A stretch of 55,857 bases of DNA from Vagococcus silagei (GCF_004795745.1 NZ_SDGV01000023.1:1-55857), one strand, 5' to 3'. Numbered from the stretch's first letter, positions 36,992 to 48,270 are shown. Notes: generated by a model from the sequence alone, not told the origin. Made by a program: numbers and translations.

Positions 36992-37498
36992 TTAATTGAG
37001 CAAAGCTTTTAAATCTTCAAGAGCGATTTTTTGATCAAAGACTTGATCATTCACAATCATTGTTGGAATGAAGAAGACCCCAGATTCAAGTGTTTCGTTT
37101 TTGATTTTAGTCGACATTTCTTTGTAATTTTGTAAAGTTAGACCTAAAGTATTTACTGCGTAATCAGCAACGTCTTCAAGAGTGTCTAAGTTTCCCCAAT
37201 CATCTTGTGTTTCAAAAATTGAAGAAATCACATCCGGTGCAGATTCATCTTGAGGGACATGGTGATGCATCACGTCACCAGCAGCTAAACTTGGTTTTTC
37301 TTTATCAAATAATTTAATGACATGTTGGACTCTACCAGCTGCGACATACTCTGCAATTAAGTTATGACGTTTTTGCCACCATTGGCGACAGTAAGGACAT
37401 CTTAAATTTGTAAATTCAACGAGCTTAACAGGTGCATCATCACGACCTAAGATAATGCCGTTTTTGAAATCAATTTTTTGTGTGTTAATATCAGTCAT
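36992..37498 (-). CDS. DsbA-family thioredoxin-fold protein, cytoplasmic
   Basis: 168 residues of thioredoxin-like fold with an active-site CxxC (NLRCPYCRQWW, about residue 33-36), the helical insertion of DsbA proteins and a cis-proline before the last strands (FFIPTMIVND). No signal peptide or lipobox, so a cytosolic thiol-redox role is expected. It lies 26 bases after clpP on the same strand and may be co-transcribed. Substrate unknown. A relation to the ClpP-linked, DsbA-like adaptor YjbH is tempting but this protein is much shorter, so I do not assign it. Confidence 0.8.
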   Translation of the reverse strand: MTDINTQKIDFKNGIILGRDDAPVKLVEFTNLRCPYCRQWWQKRHNLIAEYVAAGRVQHVIKLFDKEKPSLAAGDVMHHHVPQDESAPDVISSIFETQDDWGNLDTLEDVADYAVNTLGLTLQNYKEMSTKIKNETLESGVFFIPTMIVNDQVFDQKIALEDLKALLN

Positions 37499-37524
37499 TT
37501 GAAACGTCCTTTCAATTCATGTCC

Positions 37525-38121
37525 TTATTTAGGTAAACGCGTGCTGTTAACCATTACGTCATCAATTAAACCATATTCTTTTGCTTCTTCAGCAGACATA
37601 AAGTTATCACGATCAGTATCTTTTTCAATGATTTCAAGTGGTTGCCCAGTATTATCAGCTAAAATTTTGTTTAAGCGGTCACGCGTATTTAAGATGTGAC
37701 GTGCTGCAATTTCAATTTCAGATGCTTGACCTTGAGCGCCGCCCAATGGTTGGTGAATCATGATTTCAGCATTTGGTAAAGCAAAACGTTTGCCTTTTGT
37801 ACCAGATGATAATAGGAAACTTCCCATTGAAGCTGCCATTCCAAGAACAATTGTTTGGATATCTGATTTAATAAAGTTCATTGTGTCATAAATTGCTAAG
37901 CCAGCAGAAACACTTCCACCTGGAGAGTTTATATATAAGAAGATATCTTTTTCTGGGTCTTGAGCATCTAAGAATAATAATTGTGCAATCACTGAGTTTG
38001 CTACATTATCATCAATGGGCCCACTTAACATAATGATGCGATCTTTTAATAGTCGAGAATAAATGTCATAAGCACGTTCTCCTCGAGATGACTGTTCAAT
38101 GACAGTAGGTATAAGGTTCAT
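37525..38121 (-). CDS. clpP: ATP-dependent Clp protease proteolytic subunit
   Basis: 198 residues, usual length. Catalytic triad Ser98 (GMAASMGS), His123 (MIHQPLGG) and Asp172 (TDRDNFMS) at canonical positions; the N-terminal [10 protein letters not shown] is the axial loop region. It degrades proteins delivered by ClpC, ClpX or ClpE and so controls stress proteins. A CtsR operator sits about 90 bases upstream, so induction by heat or protein damage is expected. Confidence 0.97.
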   Translation of the reverse strand: MNLIPTVIEQSSRGERAYDIYSRLLKDRIIMLSGPIDDNVANSVIAQLLFLDAQDPEKDIFLYINSPGGSVSAGLAIYDTMNFIKSDIQTIVLGMAASMGSFLLSSGTKGKRFALPNAEIMIHQPLGGAQGQASEIEIAARHILNTRDRLNKILADNTGQPLEIIEKDTDRDNFMSAEEAKEYGLIDDVMVNSTRLPK

Positions 38122-38210
38122 ATTTATTTCCTCCTAGTGATATAAGGCTGTTTACTTCATCTATTTTAACATAAATTGAATAAAGTACCTACCATGAAGT
38201 TTAACTCGTT

Positions 38211-38227
38211 GGTCAATAAAGGTCAAA
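38211..38227 (-). promoter_or_regulatory. CtsR operator upstream of clpP
   Basis: Plus-strand reading GGTCAATAAAGGTCAAA is a tandem heptad (GGTCAAT, AAA spacer, GGTCAAA), matching the CtsR box with one mismatch. On the minus strand TTGACC at 38221-38226 with TAAACT 17 bases on would make a vegetative promoter overlapped by the operator. Confidence 0.85.
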
Positions 38228-38239
38228 TGTTTTGTTCGT

Positions 38240-38268
38240 GAAAAAAGAGCCACATGATGTGTGACTCT
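38240..38268 (-). terminator. Intrinsic terminator after the lipoprotein gene (minus strand)
   Basis: Read on minus, AGAGTCACA pairs with TGTGGCTCT over a 5-nt loop and is followed by six T. Confidence 0.85.
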
Positions 38269-38282
38269 AAGTGCAAGATTAA

Positions 38283-38873
38283 TTATTTAACTTTAAATTC
38301 AGCACTGCCAAATTCGTCTCCAAGAAGGCTTTTTGCAGTTAATTTGACTGGTCTTTTATCATCTGTTAATTCATTAGCAACTGTGCCTCCAAGTTTTATT
38401 TCAGAAGACATCGTGTCGCGGAATTTTTCATCTGGTGTTGTAGTTTCTTTAAGTTTGTTAACGGCATTCGGATCGTTATCTTGGACCACTTCAAAATTAA
38501 ACATCCAAGCAATTGTTGGATTTATTGGTTTGGAATTGTCATAATCAGGAGCCACCAATGTATCATACCAAAAGGCAACGACAGTTTTTTCACCATTGTC
38601 ATTTCCAGGTTCACCAGGTTGGATGATCTTATGATCAGTGATTCGAACTGAATAAGTATTTCCTCTCAAAATTTTACCGTCAAAGCTTGCGTCTTTCGCA
38701 TTTTTTACAAAGACATCTTTTTCATCTTCAATTGCAGAAGTCGTTGTTGATTCTTTTGTCGCTTTATCATCTTTCTTTACTTTAGATTCAACAGTTGTTT
38801 CTTTTTTTGAATTACATCCTGCAAGTGCAAGCAGAGCAATACTTGAAATCAAAATTAATTTCACTTTTTTCAT
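38283..38873 (-). CDS. DUF5067-like lipoprotein
   Basis: 196 residues with a lipoprotein signal (LISSIALLALAGC, cleavage before Cys19), a K/E/T-rich spacer (~20-55) and one beta-rich domain with YSVRITDHKIIQPGEPGN and KTVVAFWYDT, a pattern I associate with the DUF5067 / telomeric-repeat-factor-like lipoproteins of Firmicutes. It is expected on the outer face of the membrane. Function unknown. Single gene with its own terminator. Confidence 0.78.
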   Translation of the reverse strand: MKKVKLILISSIALLALAGCNSKKETTVESKVKKDDKATKESTTTSAIEDEKDVFVKNAKDASFDGKILRGNTYSVRITDHKIIQPGEPGNDNGEKTVVAFWYDTLVAPDYDNSKPINPTIAWMFNFEVVQDNDPNAVNKLKETTTPDEKFRDTMSSEIKLGGTVANELTDDKRPVKLTAKSLLGDEFGSAEFKVK

Positions 38874-38942
38874 GAATTACTCCTCCAAAAATATCTTTTT
38901 CTTTTATATAAGTGATACGTACATTTAGTGAATTGGTAACTA

Positions 38943-39098
38943 CTAGTTAAAGATGTAAACACTAATGCTAAGTAAAGACATAAATAATATGAAAAGTAAG
39001 GCTAAAGATTGTCTATTCCAAACTTTAGCTTTGTAGTCTTGGTAAAGTAGGAATAGGACAAAACAATTAAACAAAATATAAATTGTAAAAGCGAGCAA
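38943..39098 (-). CDS. Tiny membrane protein ORF, overlapping the previous ORF
   Basis: 51 residues from TTG 39098, with AAGGAG 8 bases upstream. Two hydrophobic stretches (FTIYILFNCFVLFLLY and SLALLFILFMSLLSISVYIF) around a basic loop (QDYKAKVWNRQ). The start lies inside the last codons of the ORF ending at 39067, in another frame, so the two would be translationally linked. No family recognised; the case rests on the ribosome binding site and hydrophobic pattern. Confidence 0.5.
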   Translation of the reverse strand: MLAFTIYILFNCFVLFLLYQDYKAKVWNRQSLALLFILFMSLLSISVYIFN

Positions 39099-39270
39099 AA
39101 TACCAGCTCCTTTTCAGTTTAGAATCCTTTTGTTGCATATCAAGTGTAGCACCAAAGCAGAGACCTAACCCAACTCCGATTGGAATGCTATCGAAAATAA
39201 TACCAAAAGCGGCACCAAAAATTAATCCTAATGAGACATAAGATGCTTGCTTAGATATTTTATTACTCAT
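39067..39270 (-). CDS. Small glycine-zipper-like membrane protein
   Basis: 67 residues from ATG 39270 with AGGGAG 9 bases upstream. Two short hydrophobic segments rich in glycine (VSLGLIFGAAFGIIFDSIPIG, then GLGLCFGATLD) resemble small glycine-zipper membrane proteins common in Lactobacillales. The C-terminus (SWYFARFYNLYFV) lies over the start of the next ORF and could reflect a frameshift. Function unknown. Confidence 0.6.
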   Translation of the reverse strand: MSNKISKQASYVSLGLIFGAAFGIIFDSIPIGVGLGLCFGATLDMQQKDSKLKRSWYFARFYNLYFV

Positions 39271-39347
39271 AATCAAAAACTCCCTTACAATATTATAGCA
39301 AAATAGAATATAGTAGGTAAATGATTTTTGAATTTACGATTAACAAA

Positions 39348-39386
39348 ATAAAACCGCCACAAAATAAGTATTGTGCCGGTTTTTTG
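39348..39386 (-). terminator. Hairpin terminator after tRNA-Arg
   Basis: AAACCGCCACAA against TTGTGCCGGTTT with one C.C mismatch. T tracts are present on both sides, so it may act on both strands. Confidence 0.65.
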
Positions 39387-39419
39387 TAACAAATTGTATG
39401 CTATAATCAAGTGTAAAGA

Positions 39420-39491
39420 CGCGCCCTAAGGGAATCGAACCCCTGTCTCAAGAACCGGAATCTTACGTGATATCCACTACACTAAGGGCGC
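39420..39491 (-). tRNA. tRNA-Arg (CCG)
   Basis: 72-nt cloverleaf on the minus strand, acceptor GCGCCCT/AGGGCGC, T-arm GGGGTTCGATTCCC, loop TTCCGGT with anticodon CCG (plus-strand 39456-39458), discriminator G. Isolated tRNA upstream of rpoN. Confidence 0.95.
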
Positions 39492-39559
39492 AATACCATA
39501 CTATTTTAACAAATTTTTAGAAATATGCAAGGTTAACATTATCGGAAAGGGAGTCGCTA

Positions 39560-40894
39560 ATGAAATTCGGACAGCAGATTTCTCAAACTCAAAAACAAAC
39601 TCAAAAACTTGTCATGACAACCCAACTTCAACAATCGATTCAGATGTTACAGTTTAACACCGTCGATTTGTTTTCTTTTTTGGAACAAAAAGCCTTAGAG
39701 AATCCTCTTATTGAAGTAGAACTACCTTTAGAGACCACCTCAATTTCAACAACTAAATCCAACCAGACAGATTCATCGGGTGAAGTAGATTGGGTGAATC
39801 AAATCCCAGATCAAGATGACTCACTCTTTGATTTCTTAATTCAACAGATTCATTTGAATTATAGACAAACAGACTTACGTGATTTAGCCCTTTTTTTGAT
39901 CGAGTACTTAGATTCAAATGGTTATCTTTCAATCAGCGTTGAAGATGCTGTTCGCCTTAGCCAAACAAATGAAACAAAACTATTAGATGCTCTACGTTTG
40001 ATTCAAATTTTAGAACCAGCGGGTGTTGGTGCACGTTCTCTACAAGAATGTCTTTTGCTTCAAATTGAACGCGATGAAACATCTCCCAATCTAGCTTATC
40101 TTATAATAGAAGAATACTTCGATGAATTTGCAAATCGTAAGTGGGAGAAAATTGCCAAAGCCTATCAGATTTCATTAAGTGATGTTCAAATAGTTTTTGA
40201 TTATGTCCAACATTTAAGTCCTTTCCCTGGTGCGCACTTTTCAAAAACAGATGAGCAATTCATTATTCCAGATTTACTGGTCATGATTCAGGAAGATCAG
40301 CTCAGTCTACGACGGACAAAAGAAGCACAACCGCGTCTTACATTTCAAAAACATTACTTTGAACAAATGAAACAAGCAGATGATTATGAAGTTAAAAAAT
40401 ATTTAAAAGACCGTAAAGAAGAGTATGAGTGGTTACATAAAAGCCTTTTGCAACGTGGTGATACGATTTTAAAAATTGGTGAAGCGATTCTACGTCACCA
40501 ACAGAACTTCTTTTTTGATACCAAGCGACCATTGGTGCCACTACAAATGAAACAAATCGCTAAAGAAGTGGGCGTTCATGAATCAACTGTCAGTCGAAGT
40601 GTGAATGGTAAATATTTACAGTGTCCTTTTGGTGTGTACGAGTTAAAATCGTTTTTCCCAACAGGCATGAAACAACCGGCTCATTCAGATGAAGAAATTG
40701 CCACTGCTGAAATCAAACGTGAAATTATGAAAATAATTGAAAATGAAAATAAAAGAAAACCATTATCTGACCAAAAAATCGTCGAACAATTGAAAGAAAA
40801 TTCATTTAACCTATCTAGGCGAACGGTTGCTAAGTACCGTGAAGCCCTTGGTATCGCATCTTCTGCTAAAAGAAAGCGTTATGATGAAAATTAA
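39560..40894 (+). CDS. rpoN: RNA polymerase sigma-54 factor
   Basis: 444 residues. The Gln-rich N-terminal region I (QISQTQKQTQKLVMTTQLQQ) that blocks melting, a core-binding domain, a helix-turn-helix (KEVGVHESTVSRSVNGKYLQCP) and the RpoN box SRRTVAKYREALGI that reads the -24 element. Start behind AAAGGGAG. It needs an AAA+ activator; AcoR is encoded at 30129 and a matching promoter lies at 32089. In enterococci rpoN mainly serves PTS and carbon operons under LevR-type regulators, none of which is in this window. Confidence 0.96.
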   Translation: MKFGQQISQTQKQTQKLVMTTQLQQSIQMLQFNTVDLFSFLEQKALENPLIEVELPLETTSISTTKSNQTDSSGEVDWVNQIPDQDDSLFDFLIQQIHLNYRQTDLRDLALFLIEYLDSNGYLSISVEDAVRLSQTNETKLLDALRLIQILEPAGVGARSLQECLLLQIERDETSPNLAYLIIEEYFDEFANRKWEKIAKAYQISLSDVQIVFDYVQHLSPFPGAHFSKTDEQFIIPDLLVMIQEDQLSLRRTKEAQPRLTFQKHYFEQMKQADDYEVKKYLKDRKEEYEWLHKSLLQRGDTILKIGEAILRHQQNFFFDTKRPLVPLQMKQIAKEVGVHESTVSRSVNGKYLQCPFGVYELKSFFPTGMKQPAHSDEEIATAEIKREIMKIIENENKRKPLSDQKIVEQLKENSFNLSRRTVAKYREALGIASSAKRKRYDEN

Positions 40895-40926
40895 ATGTAA
40901 AAACGAAAAAATATTCAAGAAATCAC

Positions 40927-40955
40927 TTGAAAAAAAAGTACAACACTGCTAATAT
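40927..40955 (+). promoter_or_regulatory. Vegetative promoter of the glycolytic (cggR) operon
   Basis: TTGAAA at 40927-40932 and TAATAT at 40950-40955 with a 17-base spacer, about 115 bases before cggR. Confidence 0.75.
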
Positions 40956-41014
40956 AGAGGCATAGGGAAAAGATAAACAAAATAATGTTTGATTCCCTTT
41001 ACTTTTTAAAGTAC

Positions 41015-41052
41015 TTGGGTCGTAAAAAGTCTACGTTGGACACAAAATGACC
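41015..41052 (+). promoter_or_regulatory. CggR-type operator upstream of cggR
   Basis: Two tandem half-units, GGTC-N6-AGTC at 41018-41031 and GGAC-N6-TGAC at 41038-41051, in the arrangement of the Bacillus CggR operator (GGGAC-N6-TGTC repeated). It lies between the promoter and the cggR start, where bound CggR would block transcription. Confidence 0.7.
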
Positions 41053-41072
41053 AACGAGGAGGAAATAAGCGA

Positions 41073-42110
41073 ATGAGTCAGGAAATTGAAATGATTGAAC
41101 GTATTGCTCCTGATATCATCCAAGTGGTTGAGGAAAGGTTTCGGATCCTAAGAAATATCTATTGGATGCAGCCGGTCGGTCGGCGCACGTTAGCTTTGAA
41201 GTTAGATGTGACAGAGCGTGTTTTACGAACTGAAACAGACTACTTAAAACAAATCCAACTAATAGATACGTCGAAAAGTGGGATGAGTTTAACAGACGAA
41301 GGTCTATCAGTTTACCGAGGATTAGAGACCTTTATTGATGCTCATGCTGGGATGCGTAAAAAAGAGCGAACACTAGCTCGAACGTTAGGAATTGATCATT
41401 GTATTGTCGTTTCTGGTGATAGTGATCAGGATCGTAAAGTGCTTGAAGAATTTGGTTCAATTGTAACCGATGTTTTAAAAGAAGAGTTACCTGAAAGAGA
41501 AAATGTCGTCGCCGTAATGGGTGGGACTACAATGGCAACTGTTGCTAAAAACATGGACAATCTTGAAACTGAAGCACGACACAATTTATTTGTTCCTGCA
41601 AGAGGTGGGATTGGTGAGATGATTAATATTCAGGCCAATTCAATCTGTGCCATGATGGCAGAAAAAACCGGTGGTGATTTTAGAGTACTCTATGTTCCAG
41701 AACAAGTGAGTCCGGAAACATATGACATTCTCTTACAAGAACCTACTGTCCAAAAAGTTTTAGGCCTTATCTCAAATGCGGACTGTGTGATTCACAGTAT
41801 CGGTCGTGCCTTACATATGGCGAAACGACGCGGGATGAAAGATACGGACATGGCGATGTTAACCAACAAAAAAGCGGTAGCAGAGTCATTTGGATATTTT
41901 TTTAATGCAGAGGGTGAAGTTGTTTATAAAATACCTCGCATTGGTCTTCAATTGAAAGATCTTAAAGAAGTACAACATGTAGTAGCTGTTGCTGGTGGCA
42001 AAAGTAAGGCCAAAGCAATTCAAGCCTACGTGAAAAACGCTCCTTCGCAAACTTGGTTAATCACCGATGAAGGTGCTTGTGATCAGATTTTAAAAGAGGC
42101 GACTCTTTAA
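41073..42110 (+). CDS. cggR: Central glycolytic genes regulator (SorC family)
   Basis: 345 residues. An N-terminal winged helix-turn-helix (~20-80, QPVGRRTLALKLDVTERVLRTETDYL) and a C-terminal SorC sugar-phosphate domain (VVAVMGGTTMATVAKNM, FVPARGGIGE). In Bacillus, CggR represses this operon and releases it when fructose-1,6-bisphosphate binds. First gene of the operon and probably autoregulated. Start behind GAGGAGG. Confidence 0.95.
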   Translation: MSQEIEMIERIAPDIIQVVEERFRILRNIYWMQPVGRRTLALKLDVTERVLRTETDYLKQIQLIDTSKSGMSLTDEGLSVYRGLETFIDAHAGMRKKERTLARTLGIDHCIVVSGDSDQDRKVLEEFGSIVTDVLKEELPERENVVAVMGGTTMATVAKNMDNLETEARHNLFVPARGGIGEMINIQANSICAMMAEKTGGDFRVLYVPEQVSPETYDILLQEPTVQKVLGLISNADCVIHSIGRALHMAKRRGMKDTDMAMLTNKKAVAESFGYFFNAEGEVVYKIPRIGLQLKDLKEVQHVVAVAGGKSKAKAIQAYVKNAPSQTWLITDEGACDQILKEATL

Positions 42111-42154
42111 AATAAATAAATATAGTTTCGATTTTCTAAAGGAGGAAATCTCAC

Positions 42155-43159
42155 ATGACAGTTAAAGTAGCAATTAATGGATTTGGACGTATCGGACGTT
42201 TAGCATTCCGCCGTATTCAAGAAGTTGAAGGATTAGAAGTAGTAGCAATCAATGACTTAACAGATGGCAATATGCTAGCACACTTATTAAAATACGATAC
42301 AACTCAAGGTCGTTTCAATGGTGAAGTAGAAGTTCATGATGGATTCTTTAAAGTAAATGGAAAAGACGTTAAGGTTTTTGCGAATGCTAACCCAGCTGAA
42401 TTACCATGGGGAGATTTAGGTGTAGATATCGTTTTAGAATGTACTGGATTCTTTAACTCTAAAGACAAAGCTGAAAAACATATTGAAGCAGGAGCTAAAC
42501 GTGTTGTTCTTTCTGCTCCTGGTGGAAATGACGTTAAGACTGTGGTATTCAACACAAATCACGAAATTTTAGATGGTTCAGAAACTGTTATCTCTGGTGC
42601 TTCATGTACAACTAACTGTCTTGCGCCAATGGCAGATGCATTAAACAAAAACTTTGGTGTTGTTGAAGGTTTAATGACAACTATCCACGCTTATACTGGA
42701 GACCAAAATACATTAGATGCACCACATGCTAAAGGCGACTTCCGTCGTGCTCGTGCTGCTGCAGCTAACATTGTACCTAACACAACTGGTGCTGCTAAAG
42801 CAATCGGTTTAGTAATTCCTGACTTAAACGGAAAATTAGACGGAGCTGCTCAACGTGTTCCTGTTGCAACTGGTTCATTAACTGAATTAGTTACAGTTTT
42901 AGAAAAAGAAACAACTGTTGAAGAAATCAACGCTGTTATGGCTAAAGCTGCTAACGAATCTTACGGATATACTGAAGATCCAATCGTTTCTTCTGATATC
43001 GTAGGTATTTCTTACGGATCATTATTTGATGCAACTCAAACTAAAGTAATGACTGTTGGTGGAAAACAATTAGTGAAAACTGTTTGTTGGTATGATAACG
43101 AAATGTCATACACTGCTCAATTAATCCGTACTTTACAATATTTTGCAAAATTAGCTTAA
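42155..43159 (+). CDS. gap: Glyceraldehyde-3-phosphate dehydrogenase, glycolytic
   Basis: 334 residues, NAD-binding [13 protein letters not shown] and catalytic cysteine in [26 protein letters not shown] near the end. It oxidises glyceraldehyde-3-phosphate with NAD and phosphate to 1,3-bisphosphoglycerate. Codons are highly biased, as expected for an abundant protein; AAAGGAGG precedes the start. An intrinsic terminator follows, so gap may be expressed more than downstream genes. Confidence 0.97.
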   Translation: MTVKVAINGFGRIGRLAFRRIQEVEGLEVVAINDLTDGNMLAHLLKYDTTQGRFNGEVEVHDGFFKVNGKDVKVFANANPAELPWGDLGVDIVLECTGFFNSKDKAEKHIEAGAKRVVLSAPGGNDVKTVVFNTNHEILDGSETVISGASCTTNCLAPMADALNKNFGVVEGLMTTIHAYTGDQNTLDAPHAKGDFRRARAAAANIVPNTTGAAKAIGLVIPDLNGKLDGAAQRVPVATGSLTELVTVLEKETTVEEINAVMAKAANESYGYTEDPIVSSDIVGISYGSLFDATQTKVMTVGGKQLVKTVCWYDNEMSYTAQLIRTLQYFAKLA

Positions 43160-43192
43160 TTTTAACTACAAGTCTTGAATTAAACTAATCGA

Positions 43193-43225
43193 AGCGGGGA
43201 AGCTATCACGCTTCTCCGCTTTTTC
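43193..43225 (+). terminator. Internal terminator between gap and pgk
   Basis: AGCGGGGAAGC pairs with GCTTCTCCGCT (11 bp, one G-U) over a 6-nt loop, then five T. It lies inside the glycolytic operon and would attenuate transcription from gap into pgk, or cap a processed cggR-gap messenger. Confidence 0.85.
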
Positions 43226-43257
43226 TAATTGAAAGAATACCTTAGGAGGGTTTTAGT

Positions 43258-44445
43258 ATGGCTAAAAAAACTGTAGAAGATTTAGATTTAAAAGGTAAAA
43301 AAGTATTAGTTCGTGTGGATTTTAATGTTCCTTTAAAAGATGGCGAAATTACGAACGATAATCGTATCGTTGCTGCATTGCCAACTATTCAATACATATT
43401 AAATGAAGGCGGAAAAGCTATTCTATTTTCACATTTAGGCCGTGTCAAAACAGAAGAAGATAAAGCAGGCAAATCTTTAGCTCCAGTTGCTAAACGTTTA
43501 TCTGAATTATTAAACAAACCAGTTACTTTTGTTCCAGAAACTCGTGGCGCTGAATTAGAAAAAGCAATCGACGAAATGGACCCTGGTGAAATCCTTGTTT
43601 TTGAAAACACTCGTTTCGAAGACATTGATGGTAAAAAAGAAAGCAAAAATGATCCAGAATTAGGTAAATACTGGGCTTCATTAGGTGACGTATTTGTCAA
43701 CGATGCGTTTGGTACTGCTCACCGTGCACATGCTTCTAACGTAGGCGTGGCTTCTAACTTACCATCAGCAGCTGGTTACTTAATGGAAAAAGAAATTAAA
43801 TTCATTGGTGGCGCTGTTGATGAACCAAAACGTCCATTCGTTGCAATTTTAGGTGGCGCGAAAGTGTCTGATAAAATTGGCGTAATCGAAAACTTAATCG
43901 AAAAAGCTGATAAAATTTTAATCGGTGGCGGTATGACTTATACATTTAGCGTGGCTCAAGGCCGTGAAATTGGTAAATCAATCGTTGAAATGGATAAAGT
44001 TGACTTAGCTAAAACTATTTTAGAAAAAGCTGGCGATAAATTAATCTTACCAGTCGACACAGTATGTGCGCCTGACTTTGATAATGATGCACCAACTACA
44101 ATTCTTTCAGGTGATATTCCTGATGATTTAGAAGGATTAGATATTGGTCCTAAAACATTAGATTTATTCACTAAAGAATTACAAGGTGCAAAAACAGTAG
44201 TTTGGAACGGACCAATGGGTGTCTTTGAATTACCAACTTTTGCAAAAGGAACAATCGGAGTTTGTGAAGCAATCGCTAACTTAGACGATGCAACAACAAT
44301 CATCGGTGGTGGGGACTCTGCAGCAGCAGCTATTCAATTAGGTTTTGCTGACAAATTCACTCACATTTCAACTGGTGGCGGTGCGTCATTAGAATACTTA
44401 GAAGGTAAAAAATTACCAGGTGTCGAATCTATTTCAGATAAATAA
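43258..44445 (+). CDS. pgk: Phosphoglycerate kinase
   Basis: 395 residues, N-terminal signature [16 protein letters not shown], substrate site FSHLGR, nucleotide site [11 protein letters not shown], and C-terminal [13 protein letters not shown]. It makes ATP from 1,3-bisphosphoglycerate. The start follows TTAGGAGGG. Confidence 0.97.
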   Translation: MAKKTVEDLDLKGKKVLVRVDFNVPLKDGEITNDNRIVAALPTIQYILNEGGKAILFSHLGRVKTEEDKAGKSLAPVAKRLSELLNKPVTFVPETRGAELEKAIDEMDPGEILVFENTRFEDIDGKKESKNDPELGKYWASLGDVFVNDAFGTAHRAHASNVGVASNLPSAAGYLMEKEIKFIGGAVDEPKRPFVAILGGAKVSDKIGVIENLIEKADKILIGGGMTYTFSVAQGREIGKSIVEMDKVDLAKTILEKAGDKLILPVDTVCAPDFDNDAPTTILSGDIPDDLEGLDIGPKTLDLFTKELQGAKTVVWNGPMGVFELPTFAKGTIGVCEAIANLDDATTIIGGGDSAAAAIQLGFADKFTHISTGGGASLEYLEGKKLPGVESISDK

Positions 44446-44473
44446 ATTGCACCAACAAAGGAGAAATAAAAAC

Positions 44474-45229
44474 ATGCGTAAACCAATTATTGCAGGTAAC
44501 TGGAAATTAAATAAAACAGCTTCTGAAGCTCATGCTTTTGCTGAAGCAGTCAAAACAGCGATTCCTTCAAATGATAAAGTGGATTCAGTGATTGGAGCTC
44601 CAACTTTATTCTTAGCAGATTTAAAAAATGTTGCTAAAGGAACTGACTTAAAAATTGCAGCACAAAACTGCTACTTTGAAAATTCAGGAGCGTTTACTGG
44701 GGAAACTTCTCCAGCTGCATTAGCAGACTTAGCAATGGACTTTGTTATCATCGGCCATTCAGAACGTCGTGAATATTTCCATGAAACAGACGAAGACATT
44801 AACAAAAAAGCTAAAGCAATCATTGCTAATGGTATGACACCAATCGTATGTTGTGGTGAATCTTTAGAAACTTACGAAGCTGGTAAAACAGCTGAATGGA
44901 TCGAAGGACAAATCACTGGTGCCTTAAAAGATTTAACACCTGAACAAGTTTCAAACTTAGTGATTGCTTATGAACCAATCTGGGCAATCGGAACTGGTAA
45001 ATCAGCTGATGCAACAATCGCTGACGAAATTTGTGGCGTTGTACGTCAAACTGTAGCTAAACTTTACAACGATGAAGTTGCTGGCAAAGTACGTATCCAA
45101 TACGGTGGTTCTGTTAAACCAGAAAACATCGCAGAATACATGGCAAAAGAAAACGTTGACGGTGCCTTAGTTGGAGGCGCAAGCTTAGAAGCAGAATCAT
45201 TCTTAGCATTATTGGAGGCTGTAAAATAA
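44474..45229 (+). CDS. tpiA: Triose-phosphate isomerase
   Basis: 251 residues from ATG 44474 (AAAGGAG upstream); an open frame back to 44420 is a leader without a binding site. NWKLNKT with the substrate lysine, catalytic His in [13 protein letters not shown] and catalytic Glu in [14 protein letters not shown]. It interconverts dihydroxyacetone phosphate and glyceraldehyde-3-phosphate. Its stop overlaps the gpmI start (TAATG). Confidence 0.97.
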   Translation: MRKPIIAGNWKLNKTASEAHAFAEAVKTAIPSNDKVDSVIGAPTLFLADLKNVAKGTDLKIAAQNCYFENSGAFTGETSPAALADLAMDFVIIGHSERREYFHETDEDINKKAKAIIANGMTPIVCCGESLETYEAGKTAEWIEGQITGALKDLTPEQVSNLVIAYEPIWAIGTGKSADATIADEICGVVRQTVAKLYNDEVAGKVRIQYGGSVKPENIAEYMAKENVDGALVGGASLEAESFLALLEAVK

Positions 45230-46758
45230 TGAGTAAAGCACCTGTTGCTATTATTATTTTAGATGGTTTTGGTAAACGTGATGAAATTACAGGGAATGCA
45301 GTAGCACAAGCAAACAAACCAAATTTTGATCGTTACTGGGATCAATTTCCACACAATCAATTAAAAGCATCTGGACTAGATGTTGGACTACCTGATGGCC
45401 AAATGGGTAACTCAGAAGTAGGACACACTAATATTGGTGCTGGTCGTATTGTGTATCAAAGTTTAACTCGTATCGACAAAGCAATTGAAGATGGCGAATT
45501 CCAAACAAATGAACCATTAAATAATGCAATGGCTTATTCAGTCGACAAAGACTCAAGCTTACACTTATTCGGATTATTATCTGATGGTGGTGTGCATAGT
45601 CATCAAAACCATTTATACGCATTACTTGATATGGCTAAAGCAAAAGGAATTAAACATACACATGTACATGCTTTCCTTGATGGTCGTGACGTAGCACCTG
45701 ATTCCGCTGTTAAATATATGACAGAATTAGTTGCTTACATGGATAAAATTAATTACGGTGAAGTTGCAACGGTTTCTGGCCGTTTCTACGCAATGGACCG
45801 TGACAAACGCTGGGAACGTGTTGAAAAAGCTTATCAAGCTCTAGTGAGCGGCGAAGGCGTTTCAGCTACAGATCCAGTCGAAGCAATTAAAGCATCTTAT
45901 GCAAATGAAGTGATGGATGAATTTGTATTACCAATCGTCATCGAAAAAGATGGCCAGCCAGTTGGTTCAGTTAAAGACAATGATGCTATCATTTTCTTCA
46001 ACTTCCGTCCTGACCGTGCTATTCAATTATCAAATGCATTTACAGACTTGGAATGGGAACATTTTGCCCGTAAAAATCATCCGAAAAATGTTAAATTTGT
46101 AACGATGACACTTTACAATCCAAGTATCGATGCTGAAGTTGCCTTCAAACCAATTCCAATGACTAATGTAATTGGTGAAGTCCTTTCAAACAAAGGCTTG
46201 AAACAATTAAGAATCGCTGAAACTGAGAAATATCCTCACGTTACCTTCTTTATGAATGGTGGCCGTAATGAAGAATTCCCAGGAGAAAGCCGTATCTTAA
46301 TCAATTCACCTAAAGTTGAAACATATGACTTAAAACCTGAAATGAGTGCTTATGAAGTAACAGACGCACTTGTAGCAGACATTGAAGCAGACAAACAAGA
46401 TGCAATCATCTTAAATTTTGCTAACCCTGATATGGTAGGTCACTCTGGCATTTTAGAAGCAGCTATCAAAGCAATTGAAGCTGTTGATGAATGTTTAGGC
46501 CGAGTGGTTGACGCAATCTTAGCAAAAGGTGGTTCAGCAATTATTTTTGCGGACCATGGTAACTCTGAAACAATGGTGACACCAGAAGGTAACCCACATA
46601 CTGCACATACAACTGTGCCAGTACCTGTGATCGTTACAAAAGATGGTGTAACACTACGTGACGGTGGTCGTCTTGCTGATGTGGCACCAACAATGTTAGA
46701 TTTACTTGGAATTGAAAAACCAGCCGAAATGACTGGTGAATCGCTAATTAAAAAATAA
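45229..46758 (+). CDS. gpmI: 2,3-bisphosphoglycerate-independent phosphoglycerate mutase
   Basis: 509 residues, alkaline-phosphatase superfamily. The metal-binding ILDGFG start, the phospho-serine motif [16 protein letters not shown] and metal ligands in [12 protein letters not shown] and [10 protein letters not shown]. It needs Mn2+. It converts 3- to 2-phosphoglycerate. Overlaps tpiA by one base, with its binding site (TTGGAGG) inside tpiA. Confidence 0.97.
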   Translation: MSKAPVAIIILDGFGKRDEITGNAVAQANKPNFDRYWDQFPHNQLKASGLDVGLPDGQMGNSEVGHTNIGAGRIVYQSLTRIDKAIEDGEFQTNEPLNNAMAYSVDKDSSLHLFGLLSDGGVHSHQNHLYALLDMAKAKGIKHTHVHAFLDGRDVAPDSAVKYMTELVAYMDKINYGEVATVSGRFYAMDRDKRWERVEKAYQALVSGEGVSATDPVEAIKASYANEVMDEFVLPIVIEKDGQPVGSVKDNDAIIFFNFRPDRAIQLSNAFTDLEWEHFARKNHPKNVKFVTMTLYNPSIDAEVAFKPIPMTNVIGEVLSNKGLKQLRIAETEKYPHVTFFMNGGRNEEFPGESRILINSPKVETYDLKPEMSAYEVTDALVADIEADKQDAIILNFANPDMVGHSGILEAAIKAIEAVDECLGRVVDAILAKGGSAIIFADHGNSETMVTPEGNPHTAHTTVPVPVIVTKDGVTLRDGGRLADVAPTMLDLLGIEKPAEMTGESLIKK

Positions 46759-46855
46759 CAAGAAATACTTGTGTTTTTAATTGCATCTTTATTTGAAAAT
46801 GTTAGAATAAAACTATAGAGTGCGTTCATGAAAATGCAGCATTCTTTAGCTATAA

Positions 46856-48181
<1,326 letters not shown>

Positions 48182-48233
48182 TTTAAAATTTAAATAAAGC
48201 TTATTCTACGGGAATTAAAACTGATCGGACGTA

Positions 48234-48267
48234 ACACCCTCTAGCTTGTGCTAGAGGGTTTTTTTTT
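48234..48267 (+). terminator. Intrinsic terminator of the glycolytic operon
   Basis: ACCCTCTAGC pairs perfectly with GCTAGAGGGT over a 4-nt loop, then nine T. Confidence 0.95.
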
Positions 48268-48270
48268 GCT

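Noticed and set aside
36992-37498. Assignment of the DsbA-like protein as YjbH (Spx adaptor)
   Set aside because: It is far shorter than YjbH and I see only the general DsbA features.
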